Source: Azotobacter vinelandii CA
GTDB lineage: Bacteria; Pseudomonadota; Gammaproteobacteria; Pseudomonadales; Pseudomonadaceae
NCBI RefSeq assembly: GCF_000380335.1
Contig: NC_021149.1
Span: 1,178,001 to 1,242,000 of the forward strand
Direction of reading: 5' to 3'
Length of the DNA: 64,000 bases
Of the stretch, positions 10,801-19,288 are shown in pieces. A program made the translations under genes and the position numbers. The notes under the pieces are model-generated. The model worked only from the letters and a program-made list of their open reading frames with translations. It did no database searches and was not told the DNA's origin. The stretch's first letter is position 1, and the number at the start of each line of letters is the position of its first letter.

Positions 10801-13800
10801 ACCAGCCCGCCGACGATGTATTCGCCGCTGACATCGCCGGTGGCGTAGCTGTACTGGATGCTGCCCGTGTTGTTGCCGACCAGCCCGCCGAGATACTGGC
10901 TGCCGTATTCGCGGCTGACGCCGACGGCCTGCACGTCGCCGGTGGCGTGGCTGTCGCTGATGCTGCCGGCGTTGTAGCCGACCAGCCCGCCACCGTACCA
11001 ACTGGCGCCGCTCACGCTCACGTTCACATCGGCATGGCTGCCGCTGATGGTGCCGGCGTTGTAGCCGGCCAGGCTGCCGATGTAGTAATAGCCGCCGCTG
11101 ACGCTGCCGTCCTCCAGCCCGACGTTGGCGATGCTGCCACTGCTGCCGACGTAGCCGAACAGACCGATGTAGTTCTCGCTGTCGCTGCGGTTGAGGGTCA
11201 GGTCGCTGATGATATGCCCGTTACCGTCAAAGGTGCCGGTGAAGGTGGTGCCGATATCGCCGATCGGGTTGAAGCCGGTGCAATTGCCGCTGCCGTCGCA
11301 GTTCCAGTCGGCAGTGCCGCTGGCGTCGATGTCGTTGGCCAGCGCGAAGTGCGCGCCGAGCAGCGAAGTCGAGGCCATGCCCTGAAGCCCATAGACATCG
11401 GCGATCAGATAGGGGGTGCCGCTGGCTCCGGTGCCGCCGGTCGCCCGGATGAAGGTGGCGCTGGTGGTCAGGCGGAAATCGGTGGCGCTGAACGACGGCA
11501 GGCTGGTGGCGATCTGCCGCCAGGTGCCGGAAGTCAGGGCGAAGGTGCCGACGTCGATCGCGTCCGCCGTCGTTGCCGTGCCCGCTGCTGCCACGGTCAG
11601 CGTGCCGTCGGCGGCGGTCAGCGTGTCGCCCAGGGCGATGTCGCCGCTCGACGTGGTGGTCAGGGTCAGGCTCGACGTGTCGTTCCAGGCGACGGCATCG
11701 CCGATCGTCAGGTCGCCGGCGGCGGTGAGATCGATGTCGCCGGACACGCCGAAGGTGCCGCCGCTGGCGAGCGACAGCAGGCCGCTCGATCCCAGGTTGG
11801 TGTTCAACCCGTAGTCGCCGCTGGCGTCGAGGTAGACGCCGTAGCCGGCGACGGTGGTCAGGTTGTCGAGCGAACTGTTCGACAGGAACGACAGGTCGCT
11901 GTCGCCGTAGCCGCCGAAGGTCGCGATGTAGTTCGTGCGCGTGGCCGTCAGCGTGGCGGCGTCGGTGATCAGGTGGGCGCCCGAGCCATAGATCGACAGG
12001 TTCTGCACCCCGTTGGTGCCGATCACGTCGCTGAATGCCGCCCCATTGGCGCTGCCGTTATCGAGATAGGCGAGCGCCCCGGTGCTCGCCAAGGTATCCG
12101 CGTCGGCCAGGACGTAGTAGTAGCCGTTGGCGCCAGTGCTGGCATAACCGATGGCGCTGCCGTCCGAAATCGCCGTGACCCCGGCGCCGGCCAGGGCGCT
12201 GGTGCCCGCATCGGAATAGGCAAGGCCCGAAACCGCGATCGGCGTCGTCGGATAGCGCCAGCCGAAATAGGGATAGAGATTGGCGCCGGCGCCCCAGATC
12301 GAGGCGGAGAAACCGGTGGGCAGGGTGCCCTGCAACTGTGCCGTGGTCCGGGCGATGGCGTTGCCGTTGCCCCCGCCTATTCCCGATGACTGGCCGGTGG
12401 TTTCGGTGTTCCAGTAACTCAGGACGATGGCCCCGGCGGCATTGTTGTTCCAGCCCACCAGCCCGCCCGGGCCGGTGCCGCTGACATAGCCGGCGGCATA
12501 GCTGGTGACGATGGTGCCGTTGTTGTAATTGACCCCCACCAGTCCGCCGACGTTCGAAGCCGAACCGGTGCCGATCACCGCACCAAGGGAATAGGAATTG
12601 GTGATGGCACCCTCGTTGTGGCCCACCAATCCGCCGATGGGGCCGGCGGCGCCGGTCACCGAGCCGGTGGCGTAAGACTGGCTGATCGTGCCGCCGTCGC
12701 CGGAAAAGCCATTGGCGCCGACCAGACCGCCGATGTAGCCGTATCCAGCGGTCGTATTGGTCCCTGTCACGTTGCCTGTGGCATAAGACTGGGCGATGGA
12801 TCCTCCGTTGAGGAGATAGCCGACCAGCCCGCCGGCCTGATAACCCGCGCCCGTCACATTGCCGCTGGCGGAGGAACTGCTGATGGCACCTCCATCATTG
12901 GCGCCCACCAGGCCACCCGCGTTGGCTTCGCCGGAACTGTTCGCCGAGACCGTGGCGCTCGCGGAGGCATTGGTCACTGAGCCGTCCTGCATGTAACCGA
13001 TCAGGGTGCCGACATCATCATTGCCGGTGACGCTGCCGCCTGCCAGGCCCACATTGCTGATCGTGGCCCCACTGGTATAGCCGAACAGACCCACGTAATC
13101 GGTGGCGCCGCGATCGATGGTCAGGCCGGCGATGGTATGGCTTTGCCCATTGAAGGTGCCGGTAAAGGGGGTGGAATTGTCGCCGATGGGGAAAAAGCCG
13201 CCGGCCCCCCAGATTTCGCCGCTGTTGCTGGCGGTGGCGGCCAGGGACAGGTTGGTGCCCAGCCGGTAGCTGCCCGACGGGGCCAGCGACATCAATTGCA
13301 GCGCATGGGGCGTATGGATGACGGTGGAATATTCGTTGCGCAGCATCGGCCGGGTCTGGCCCGCGATCATCACCCAGGTATTGGTGAAGTCGAAGCCGGC
13401 ATAGGTGGCTTGGGTAAAGGCATTGCTGTTGGCGATGCCGGTGCCGGTGGGGCTGGTGCCCTGGCCGGTGGTGGTCATATCCCAATAGGCATTGGTGGTG
13501 GCGAAGGTGGTGCCGCTATTCGCGACGCCGATCAACCCACCGGCATTGCTGCCGGTGATTGCGCCGCTGGCGTACACATTGCTCAGGGTCGTGGTGGCAC
13601 CGCTGGCCCGCCCGATCAACCCGCCGGCCTGGTCGCCGGCGCTGACCGCCCCGACGGAATAGGAGTCGGATATGCTCACCCCGTAATAGCCATAGCCGGC
13701 CAATCCCCCGGCGGCGTTGACGGTGGCTGTCACGCTGGCCGTGGATGATGAATCGGTCAGGGATGAATCGCCGAACCATCCGGCGATGCCGCCGACTTCC

Positions 13801-16037
13801 TGATACCCGGTCACCGTGCCGGTGATATGGATATTGGTCAGCGTGGTGCCATAGGCATCGCCGATCAGCGCCCCGGTGCGTGCCATGCCGACGATGGCGG
13901 CGTTGGATAGCGTCAGGTCGCGGATGGTGGTGCCGCTGGTGGCGCCGAACAATCCGGTCGCGTTGCTGCTGCGCTTGATGGTCAGCCCGTCGATGGCATG
14001 GCCCAGACCGGCCAGGGTACCGCCGAATTCACTCCCGCCAATGGTGCCGATGGGGGCAAACCCGGCGCCGCCGTTCCACGCGCTGGTGGCGCTGGCGTCG
14101 ATATCCTCGGCCAAGGCGTAATAACCGCTCAGGCTCATGGCCTGCAGGGCGGTGACATCATGGATCAGCGTATAGCTGGCAAGCGAACCGGTCTCGCCGA
14201 TGGACAGCGTGGCGGCGTCCCCCGACAGGGTGATCCGCGCGCCATCGTTGAGGCCGTAGCCTTGCCCGGAACCGTAGGAGAGGACCAGGCCGGCGCTGTC
14301 GCCGGTGGCGGTGATGTCTGCGTCGACGTCGATGTTGCCCGCCGCTTGCAGCGTCAGGACGGTATCTGCGCTCCATTCCACTGCCGAGGCCACGGTGATG
14401 TCGCCGGCCTGGGTGCCGCCCGTGCCGGTGGAGACGGTGACGTTGGCGGTGGACAGCGCGGTTTCCAGGGTGGAGGCGTCGAGCACGCTGTCGTCGCCGC
14501 TGGCGGTGAAGCTGCTGACATTGCTGTCGCCGGTGTCGCTGATGGTCAGGTCGTACGGGTCCAGCAGCAGGTCGCCGGTCCGGCCCTGTTCGGCGGTCAG
14601 GTCGACCTTGCCCTCGAAGGCCAGCACCGCCTTGCCGGAGACTTCCGCCTTGCCGCCGTCGCCGCCCCGCTTGCCGCCTTTCGCGCTGATGCTGCCGGCG
14701 TAGGTGGTCTTCTCGTCCGACCAGACCACGACCTTGCCGCCGTCGCCTTGTTCGGTGGCGTCGGCCTTGAGGGTGGTTTTCGCGTCCACCGTGGTGGTCT
14801 TGGCGTGGGCCAGGGTGCCGGAACCCTGCCAGTCGCCGCCGACCTTGATGGTGCCGCCGCCGGTCGTGCCGCTGGCGTCCAGGGTGGCTCCGGTCAGGGC
14901 GATGCGCCGGCCGGTGACCTCGATGCTGCCGCCGTTACCCTCTCCCCCGGCCCCTCTCCCATGCATGGGAGAGGGGAGGTTGCCCGTGCTGCCGGTGAGG
15001 CCCGCGATCCGGCTCTCCTCTTGTGGGTGTGGAGCGGTAATGCCGAGGGCGTCCGCGGCTTGGCTCCCCTCGCCCGCTTGCGGGAGAGGGGCCGGGGGAG
15101 AGGACAGCGTGGCGCTGGCGTCGAGCGTGCCGGCGACCTGCACGGTGCCTTCGTCGCCGCCGTCGAGGACGATCCGGCCGTTCATCTCGCCGAGGGTTTG
15201 CGCTTCGACGATGCCGTCGTTGTTGACCACGGTCTTCAGCAGGGCGTCGCTGGCCCGGGCGGTCATGATGACCTGGCCGCCGTCGGCCTTGATGAGCTGG
15301 TGGTTTTCCACCAGGGCGTCGGCGGTGGCTTCGTCGACCTGCACGCTGAGCAGGCCGTCGCCGACGAAGTCCAGCGTCACCGCGTTGCCGGCGGCCAGGG
15401 CCACCGTGCCCCGGTTGGCGACTATGGTGCCCCGGTTGCTGACGGTGCCGCCGAGCAGGGCCACGGCGCCGCCGTCGGCGGCGGTGATGTTGCCCCGGTT
15501 GGTGACGGCGGCGTTGCTGCCGTCGCCCTTGAAGCGGTAGTTGCCCTTCTCGAAGTCCTCGTTGGCGATGTCCAGGGTGGAGGCGACCAGTCCGCCGACT
15601 TCTACCTGGGCGTCCTTGCCGAACAGCACGCCGTTGGGGTTGACGATGAAGACCCGGCCGTTGGCTTGCAGGGTGCCCATGATCTTCGAGGCGTCGGAGC
15701 CGGTGACGCGGTTCAGCGCGATGGAGCTGCTGCTCGGCTGGTCGAAGGTCACCTTGTTGTCGGTGCCGATGTCGAAGGATTGCCAGTCGATGGCGACTTT
15801 GGCGGTGGACTGGGAGACGGTCATCTCCTTGCCGGTGGTGGCGATGCCGGCGGCGCCGGAGACGACGTCGCCGCCGCTGGGCAGGTCGGCGGCGAAAGCG
15901 CAGGCGGGGGCGAGGGCGACGACGCTGGCCAGGGCGCGGCAGGCGCCGCCGGGCCTGCCGCGCTGGCGGGCGTGTTCGCTGGCGACTGTCCAGCCGCCCA
16001 GCGAACGGTTCCAGACGATGTTGAAGATCCGGTTCAT
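7887..16037 (-). CDS. Giant TpsA exoprotein (filamentous hemagglutinin-like, 2716 residues)
   Basis: A surface or secreted beta-helical protein exported by the neighbouring TpsB. The N-terminus has an extended signal peptide (ESPR-type MNRIFNIVWNRSLGGWTVASE, cleavage near Ala49). The TPS secretion domain follows, with GVLFGK after NPNG (residues 133-136) and IALNRVTG. Two blocks of GLUG-type repeats (pattern GGLVGxNxGxIxxSYATGxV) lie roughly at residues 745-1205 and 1645-1845. The C-terminal third holds YDG/MBG-type Ig-like repeats, including six near-identical tandem 81-residue units (residues 2092-2577). It closes with a short tail, PYQVIDTGIRLPEGI. The ATG at 16037 follows GGGAGGGAAC. Residues about 312-367 are encoded by an inserted inverted-repeat element. 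I see no C-terminal toxin or protease domain, so adhesion or biofilm is the likeliest role; the target is unknown. Confidence 0.93.
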   Translation of the reverse strand: MNRIFNIVWNRSLGGWTVASEHARQRGRPGGACRALASVVALAPACAFAADLPSGGDVVSGAAGIATTGKEMTVSQSTAKVAIDWQSFDIGTDNKVTFDQPSSSSIALNRVTGSDASKIMGTLQANGRVFIVNPNGVLFGKDAQVEVGGLVASTLDIANEDFEKGNYRFKGDGSNAAVTNRGNITAADGGAVALLGGTVSNRGTIVANRGTVALAAGNAVTLDFVGDGLLSVQVDEATADALVENHQLIKADGGQVIMTARASDALLKTVVNNDGIVEAQTLGEMNGRIVLDGGDEGTVQVAGTLDASATLSSPPAPLPQAGEGSQAADALGITAPHPQEESRIAGLTGSTGNLPSPMHGRGAGGEGNGGSIEVTGRRIALTGATLDASGTTGGGTIKVGGDWQGSGTLAHAKTTTVDAKTTLKADATEQGDGGKVVVWSDEKTTYAGSISAKGGKRGGDGGKAEVSGKAVLAFEGKVDLTAEQGRTGDLLLDPYDLTISDTGDSNVSSFTASGDDSVLDASTLETALSTANVTVSTGTGGTQAGDITVASAVEWSADTVLTLQAAGNIDVDADITATGDSAGLVLSYGSGQGYGLNDGARITLSGDAATLSIGETGSLASYTLIHDVTALQAMSLSGYYALAEDIDASATSAWNGGAGFAPIGTIGGSEFGGTLAGLGHAIDGLTIKRSSNATGLFGATSGTTIRDLTLSNAAIVGMARTGALIGDAYGTTLTNIHITGTVTGYQEVGGIAGWFGDSSLTDSSSTASVTATVNAAGGLAGYGYYGVSISDSYSVGAVSAGDQAGGLIGRASGATTTLSNVYASGAITGSNAGGLIGVANSGTTFATTNAYWDMTTTGQGTSPTGTGIANSNAFTQATYAGFDFTNTWVMIAGQTRPMLRNEYSTVIHTPHALQLMSLAPSGSYRLGTNLSLAATASNSGEIWGAGGFFPIGDNSTPFTGTFNGQSHTIAGLTIDRGATDYVGLFGYTSGATISNVGLAGGSVTGNDDVGTLIGYMQDGSVTNASASATVSANSSGEANAGGLVGANDGGAISSSSASGNVTGAGYQAGGLVGYLLNGGSIAQSYATGNVTGTNTTAGYGYIGGLVGANGFSGDGGTISQSYATGSVTGAAGPIGGLVGHNEGAITNSYSLGAVIGTGSASNVGGLVGVNYNNGTIVTSYAAGYVSGTGPGGLVGWNNNAAGAIVLSYWNTETTGQSSGIGGGNGNAIARTTAQLQGTLPTGFSASIWGAGANLYPYFGWRYPTTPIAVSGLAYSDAGTSALAGAGVTAISDGSAIGYASTGANGYYYVLADADTLASTGALAYLDNGSANGAAFSDVIGTNGVQNLSIYGSGAHLITDAATLTATRTNYIATFGGYGDSDLSFLSNSSLDNLTTVAGYGVYLDASGDYGLNTNLGSSGLLSLASGGTFGVSGDIDLTAAGDLTIGDAVAWNDTSSLTLTTTSSGDIALGDTLTAADGTLTVAAAGTATTADAIDVGTFALTSGTWRQIATSLPSFSATDFRLTTSATFIRATGGTGASGTPYLIADVYGLQGMASTSLLGAHFALANDIDASGTADWNCDGSGNCTGFNPIGDIGTTFTGTFDGNGHIISDLTLNRSDSENYIGLFGYVGSSGSIANVGLEDGSVSGGYYYIGSLAGYNAGTISGSHADVNVSVSGASWYGGGLVGYNAGSISDSHATGDVQAVGVSREYGSQYLGGLVGNNTGSIQYSYATGDVSGEYIVGGLVGSNSGSIEASYATGDVNGITDYYGGNFIGGLAGVNNNGSISDSYASGKVTGNYDVGGLVGDNFAYGGTASIGNSYATGSVTGTNYIGGLVGTNNSSITASFYATTDTDGNAINNGSDGAWTGNAYGTAKTLAQLQTLSTFTDAGWDIDDEGGTGKTWRLYEGDTTPLLRHFLTAVTVTADGSASKTYDGTSTGSLGSGYTATLTDGSAADASPIDGTLTYTTGSANAGSYTLAAGTLGLGGLYSDQQGYDIGYAGTASVSIDKAALTVTANDADKTYDGLAYSGGNGVTYSGFVNGEDTSVLSGTLGYGGTAQGAVNAGDYAIAASGLSATNYAIAYVAGDLSIDRAALTITASDASKTYGETANLSDYSVSGLVNGDSVGRVDLASTGEPATATVGRYAIAASGAEGTGLSNYDIGYVDGTLTVGKAGLTITASDASKTYGETASLGGYSVSGLVNGDSVGRVDLAGAGTANTATVGSYTITASDADGTGLSNYDITYVDGTLTVAKAGLTITASDTSKTYGETASLNGYTVDGLLNGDSVSGVDLAGAGTANTATVGSYTITASDADGTGLSNYDITYVDGTLTVAKAGLTITANDTSKTYGETASLNGYTVDGLVNGDGVNSVDLASTGKAATATVGSYAIAASGAEGTGLSNYDIGYVDGTLTVGKAGLTITASDASKTYGETASLGGYSVSGLVNGDSVGSVDLASTGEAATAMVGRYTTTASNADGTGLSNYDIGYVDGSLTVGKAGLTITASNASKTYGETASLSGYSVSGLVNGDSVGRVDLASAGKTATATVGSYAITAANADGTGLSNYDIGYVDGTLTIGKAGLTITANDAGKTYDGLAFSGGNGVSYSGFVEGEDASVLSGTLVYGGSAQGAVDAGGYELSAGGLTSGNYAIAYLPGGLTITPAIPVVAEPSRLFQPPAAYADILASVHDNERKPLVLGGQRDPYQVIDTGIRLPEGI
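8307..9764 (-). repeat. Six tandem 243-bp coding repeats in tpsA
   Basis: Six direct repeats of exactly 243 bp (81 codons) run head to tail. Each unit begins with (K/R)A(G/A)LTIT, carries SKTYGETA and NYDI, and ends in a TLTV-type strand. Neighbouring units are nearly identical at DNA level, notably 9016-9258 against 9259-9501. The pattern suggests recent expansion or homogenisation of MBG-type domains, and copy number probably varies between strains. Confidence 0.92.
14939..15103. repeat. REPIN/MITE-like inverted-repeat element inserted in frame in tpsA
   Basis: A 165-bp segment bounded by perfect 22-bp inverted repeats (14939-14960 and 15082-15103), both reading CCTCTCCCCCGG inward. The left end contains a further perfect 26-bp palindrome (14951-14976); the right end contains a near-palindrome around CGCTTGCG. 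The same CCTCTCCCCCGGC wording recurs in the gatB-gatA gap at 50341-50387. The segment translates to a Pro/Gly-rich stretch unlike the surrounding beta-helix (SSPPAPLPQAGEG to SPMHGRGAGGEG) and keeps the reading frame. Confidence 0.8.
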
Positions 16038-16164
16038 GTTCCCTCCCGACTGCCCGAAGCAATTGAGCCGGGTAGCCTAGGAGGTGGGCGCGGATACCTT
16101 CTTGATAGAGATTGCTGTCTTTTCGCCATCATTGCGGGCGCGTCGCGCCTTCCCGCGTCCTGGC

Positions 16165-17142
16165 TCAGTTTTTCAGAGCGATGGTCACGTCCAGCCATTG
16201 CTCTCCGCCGCCGTTCAGCCAGGGTGGCTGCCGGTAGCGCTCCAGGGTGCCCGTCCCGCCGGCGCCGAAGCATTCGCCGGAGCGTGGCCCCCACACCGAG
16301 CCGATGGTGCGATAGACCGGAAAGATGTGGCTGTAGGGTGCGCGATGCTCCAGGCAGGCGAAGCGCGCGGCGGGCAGGATCAGGCGCGAGAGAGCGGGGT
16401 GCTCGCGGTCGAAGCCGGCGTCGACGATGGCGCAATCGTAGCGCACCAGGTCGTTGGGGGTGATTTCCGGGTTGTCCTGAACGATGCCGACGGCCTGGGC
16501 ATCGGCCAGGGGAAAGCCGGCCCGGTCGAGGCATTCGGCGAAGCGCCGCCAGTTGTCCTCGACCAGCGCATAGCTGCCATAGAAGCGCATGGCCAGCACC
16601 GGCTGCGACGGGAAGGATTCCACCCGCACTTGGGCTACGCGTGGTTCGTCTTCCGGGGCCAATGGGGTGGAGGCCCGGCGGGCGAACTGGCGGTATTGCG
16701 TGGGTACCAGGCCGAACTGGCGGTGGAAGGCGCGGATGAAGGCTTCATGACTGGCATAACCCGTCGACAGGGCGATCGACAGCACCGACTCCTGGGAGAT
16801 GATGAGAAAGATCGCCGCGCGGTCCAGCCGCGTGCGCCGCAGGTACTCGCCGGGGCTCTCGCCCATCGCCTCCTGGAAGCGGCGCTGGAAACGCGAGGCG
16901 CTGAGATTGGCGTGGGCGGCGATCCGCTCCAGGGGGAACGGCTCTTCCGTGGTCGATTCGATCAGGCGGATGGCCTTGACGATACGCGTGTCTTCCAGCA
17001 AGCGGGGTGGCAGGCCGTTGCGCAGGCGGGGAGCGAGCGGGCCGGCCGGCGGTTTGTCGAACAGCAGCGCCAGCTCCTGCTCGATCAGATGGGATTCCGT
17101 CTGTGCGTCGGGCTGGCCGGTGACGGGGTCCGCGGGAAGCAT
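16165..17142 (-). CDS. AraC-family regulator with GyrI-like effector domain
   Basis: A 325-residue transcription factor. An AraC-type double helix-turn-helix lies in the first half (IERIAAHANLSASRFQRRFQEAMGES-like and GYASHEAFIRAFHRQFGLVPTQYR segments). It is followed by a GyrI/AraC effector-binding domain (VRVESFPSQPVLAMRFYGSY to the end), as in SoxS/Rob-like two-domain regulators. I chose the ATG at 17142 for its AAGGAA ribosome site; the upstream frame extension is Arg/Pro-rich and unlikely. It lies upstream of tpsA on the same strand with a 127-bp gap, so it could control or be co-transcribed with the exoprotein genes, though its targets cannot be read from sequence. The ligand is unknown; GyrI domains often bind hydrophobic small molecules. 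Confidence 0.88.
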   Translation of the reverse strand: MLPADPVTGQPDAQTESHLIEQELALLFDKPPAGPLAPRLRNGLPPRLLEDTRIVKAIRLIESTTEEPFPLERIAAHANLSASRFQRRFQEAMGESPGEYLRRTRLDRAAIFLIISQESVLSIALSTGYASHEAFIRAFHRQFGLVPTQYRQFARRASTPLAPEDEPRVAQVRVESFPSQPVLAMRFYGSYALVEDNWRRFAECLDRAGFPLADAQAVGIVQDNPEITPNDLVRYDCAIVDAGFDREHPALSRLILPAARFACLEHRAPYSHIFPVYRTIGSVWGPRSGECFGAGGTGTLERYRQPPWLNGGGEQWLDVTIALKN

Positions 17143-17727
17143 GGGCGATTCCTTTTCGGCAACGCATGGGGTCGACCGGCGATCGCCGGGCCATGCCCTC
17201 GGCCCGGCGGCGGTTCGTGGCAAGGAGCTGGCCGACGGAAAATAAGGAACTTTTTCGAAAAACTCAAAACACTGCCCGGTCGGCCGGCAACCAGGAAAAG
17301 GCGCGCTGGACGATTTCGCCGACGAGCGGTTCGCTGTCGGGCCCTGGCGGCGTGTCCAGCGGCGCGAGCCTGCCGGTTTTCGAGGCGGAGCATGTTCCGA
17401 AGGTCATGGAACGTGCAGCATTCATGACGTTCTGTCGAAGATTTGCAACGTTCGTCGGTGACAATGTAAAGAGCCGCCTTGCAGGGCAATTTCCGATTGC
17501 CGCCCGTGGCGTGTGGCCCTAAAGTTCGCGGCCGAACGTCCATGCTGGAAACGATCCATCCGGCTCAAGTACTGACGACGAGACAGCAAGGTCAACCCGC
17601 CTTTCCGGTTGGCCTTTTTGCTTTCGGCGACAAGCCTTGGGAAGTAGGCGAACCAAAGTGGGGAAACTGATCAGGCGTTCGAACCCCTTTTTGACCCTTT
17701 CCGCGTTTTGCCATTTGGAGTCCGTGC
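17143..17727. other. 585-bp gene-free region upstream of speC
   Basis: No convincing protein gene on either strand. It holds the promoter side of the AraC-type gene (minus strand) and a long leader for the decarboxylase gene. The leader contains a terminator-like hairpin at 17588-17619. The stretch 17400-17530 has lower GC (for example GATTTGCAACGTTCG and GACAATGTAAAG), which suits promoter activity, but I cannot place -35/-10 boxes with confidence. Confidence 0.6.
17588..17619 (+). terminator. Rho-independent terminator hairpin in the speC leader
   Basis: Arms AAGGTCAACC (17588-17597) and GGTTGGCCTT (17607-17616) pair along ten positions with one G-U, followed by a run of T. It is about 110 bp before the speC start on the same strand. 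There is no protein gene immediately upstream on this strand, so it either ends a small RNA or acts as an attenuator in the speC leader. Confidence 0.7.
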
Positions 17728-18891
17728 ATGTCGATCAAGATCGAAGACTACTACCCACCCGCCACTTTCCAGCGCATGAAGGCCTTCGCCGACAAGCAGG
17801 AAACGCCCTTCGTCGTCATCGATACCGAGATCATCGCCAACGCCTACGAGGAACTGGGCGACTGTTTCCCCTTCGCCCGCATCTACTACGCGGTGAAGGC
17901 CAACCCGGCGGTGGAGATCATTCGCCTGCTGCGCGACAAGGGCTCGAACTTCGACATCGCCTCGCGCTACGAGCTGGACAAGGTGATGGCCGAAGGCGTC
18001 GGTCCCGAGCGCGTCAGCTACGGCAACACCATCAAGAAGGCCAAGGACATCCGCTACTTCTACGAGAAGGGCGTGCGCCTGTTCGCCACCGATTCCGAGG
18101 CCGACCTGCGCAACATCGCCAAGGCCGCGCCGGGCTCCAAGGTCTATGTGCGCATCCTCACCGAGGGCACCGCGTCGGCCGACTGGCCGCTGTCGCGCAA
18201 GTTCGGCTGCCAGCCGGACATGGCCCTGGACCTGATGATCCTCGCCCGCCAGTTGGGCCTGGTGCCCTACGGCCTGTCCTTCCACGTGGGCAGCCAGCAG
18301 CGCGACATCGACGTCTGGGACGCGGTGATCGCCAAGGTCAAGGTGATCTTCGAGCGCCTCAAGCAGGAAGACGGCATCGAGCTGAAGATGATCAACATGG
18401 GCGGCGGTTTCCCGGCCAACTACATCACCAAGACCAACAGCCTGCAGACCTATGCCGAGGAAATCATCCGCTTCCTCAAGGAAGACTTCGGCGAGGAACT
18501 GCCGGAGATCATCCTCGAGCCGGGCCGCTCGCTGATCGCCAACGCCGGCATCCTGGTCAGCGAAGTGGTGCTGGTCTCGCGCAAGTCGCGCACCGCCGTG
18601 GAGCGCTGGGTGTACACCGACGTGGGCAAGTTCTCCGGTCTGATCGAGACCATGGACGAGGCCATCAAGTACCCGATCTGGACCGAGAAGAAGGGCGAGA
18701 TGGAAGAGGTGGTGATCGCCGGGCCGACCTGCGACAGCGCCGACATCATGTACGAGAACTACAAGTACGGCCTGCCGCTCAACCTGGCCAGCGGCGACCG
18801 CCTGTACTGGCTGTCCACCGGCGCCTATACCACCAGTTACAGCGCCGTGGAGTTCAACGGCTTCCCGCCGCTGAAGTCCTATTATCTATAA
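17728..18891 (+). CDS. speC: Ornithine/lysine decarboxylase, PLP fold III
   Basis: A pyridoxal-phosphate enzyme that decarboxylates ornithine to putrescine (some members also take lysine). It is 387 residues long, the compact eukaryotic-like alanine-racemase-fold type, not the large bacterial SpeC/SpeF type. The PLP lysine is Lys57 in YYAVKAN. The specificity region includes FHVGSQ (185-190), a glycine loop GGGF (225-228) binds phosphate, EPGR is at 264-267, and the catalytic cysteine is Cys335 in GPTCDSAD. The ATG at 17728 follows TTGGAG at good spacing. It is monocistronic, with its own terminator just downstream and a long leader upstream. The name follows P. aeruginosa usage (PA4519, from memory). 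Confidence 0.94.
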   Translation: MSIKIEDYYPPATFQRMKAFADKQETPFVVIDTEIIANAYEELGDCFPFARIYYAVKANPAVEIIRLLRDKGSNFDIASRYELDKVMAEGVGPERVSYGNTIKKAKDIRYFYEKGVRLFATDSEADLRNIAKAAPGSKVYVRILTEGTASADWPLSRKFGCQPDMALDLMILARQLGLVPYGLSFHVGSQQRDIDVWDAVIAKVKVIFERLKQEDGIELKMINMGGGFPANYITKTNSLQTYAEEIIRFLKEDFGEELPEIILEPGRSLIANAGILVSEVVLVSRKSRTAVERWVYTDVGKFSGLIETMDEAIKYPIWTEKKGEMEEVVIAGPTCDSADIMYENYKYGLPLNLASGDRLYWLSTGAYTTSYSAVEFNGFPPLKSYYL

Positions 18892-18916
18892 GCCTATAAG
18901 CTCTGCCCGCCAGTGA

Positions 18917-18943
18917 AAAACGCCGCGTCCGTCGCGGCGTTTT
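18917..18943 (+). terminator. Rho-independent terminator of speC
   Basis: An 11-base stem AAAACGCCGCG / CGCGGCGTTTT with a 5-base loop, starting 25 bp past the speC stop. A-run before and T-run after could make it work in both directions. Confidence 0.9.
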
Positions 18944-19229
18944 CGTGTCCGGAGGCGACCTCCAACGCGAACCGATCGACCGGTTCCCACCTTGCGTGAT
19001 TCTGGTTCCGAAGCTGGCGCCGGTGTTCGTCGCCATTCCCCCATTGGGGGCTGCGCCATCCTCTCTCGACCTTATTTTTCGAACCGTCGGCTGCGGCCCC
19101 TTGCCGGGGCGGAGTGGGCGACCGCGGGGAGCGGGTACGTTCAGAGACGGCAAGGTGACTCATCTATTTCTGCATTTATATATACATACTCGTATGTCAC
19201 ATTTTGTAAATGTAAATAAATCTCAATTG

Positions 19230-19257
19230 TTGAATGAGATTCTCTCTTGAGTAGGAT
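19230..19257 (+). promoter_or_regulatory. Predicted promoter with Fur-like site before TonB receptor 1
   Basis: Candidate -35 TTGAAT (19230-19235) and -10 TAGGAT (19252-19257) with a 16-bp spacer containing GAGATTCTCTC. The layout mirrors the piuA promoter (TTGATT, 18 bp, TAGAGT). The Fur match is partial (about 8 of 14 positions of the 7-1-7 model), so iron control is inferred. Confidence 0.45.
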
Positions 19258-19288
19258 TTGGGAAATCCCCAAATCGAGTCGATTTTTC

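Larger units (their letters stand above)
18892..19288. other. 397-bp intergenic region between speC and the TonB receptor gene
   Basis: Holds the speC terminator (18917-18943) and, from about 19155, an AT-rich promoter stretch for the receptor gene with a Fur-like palindrome. The middle part shows no gene I can support. Confidence 0.6.
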
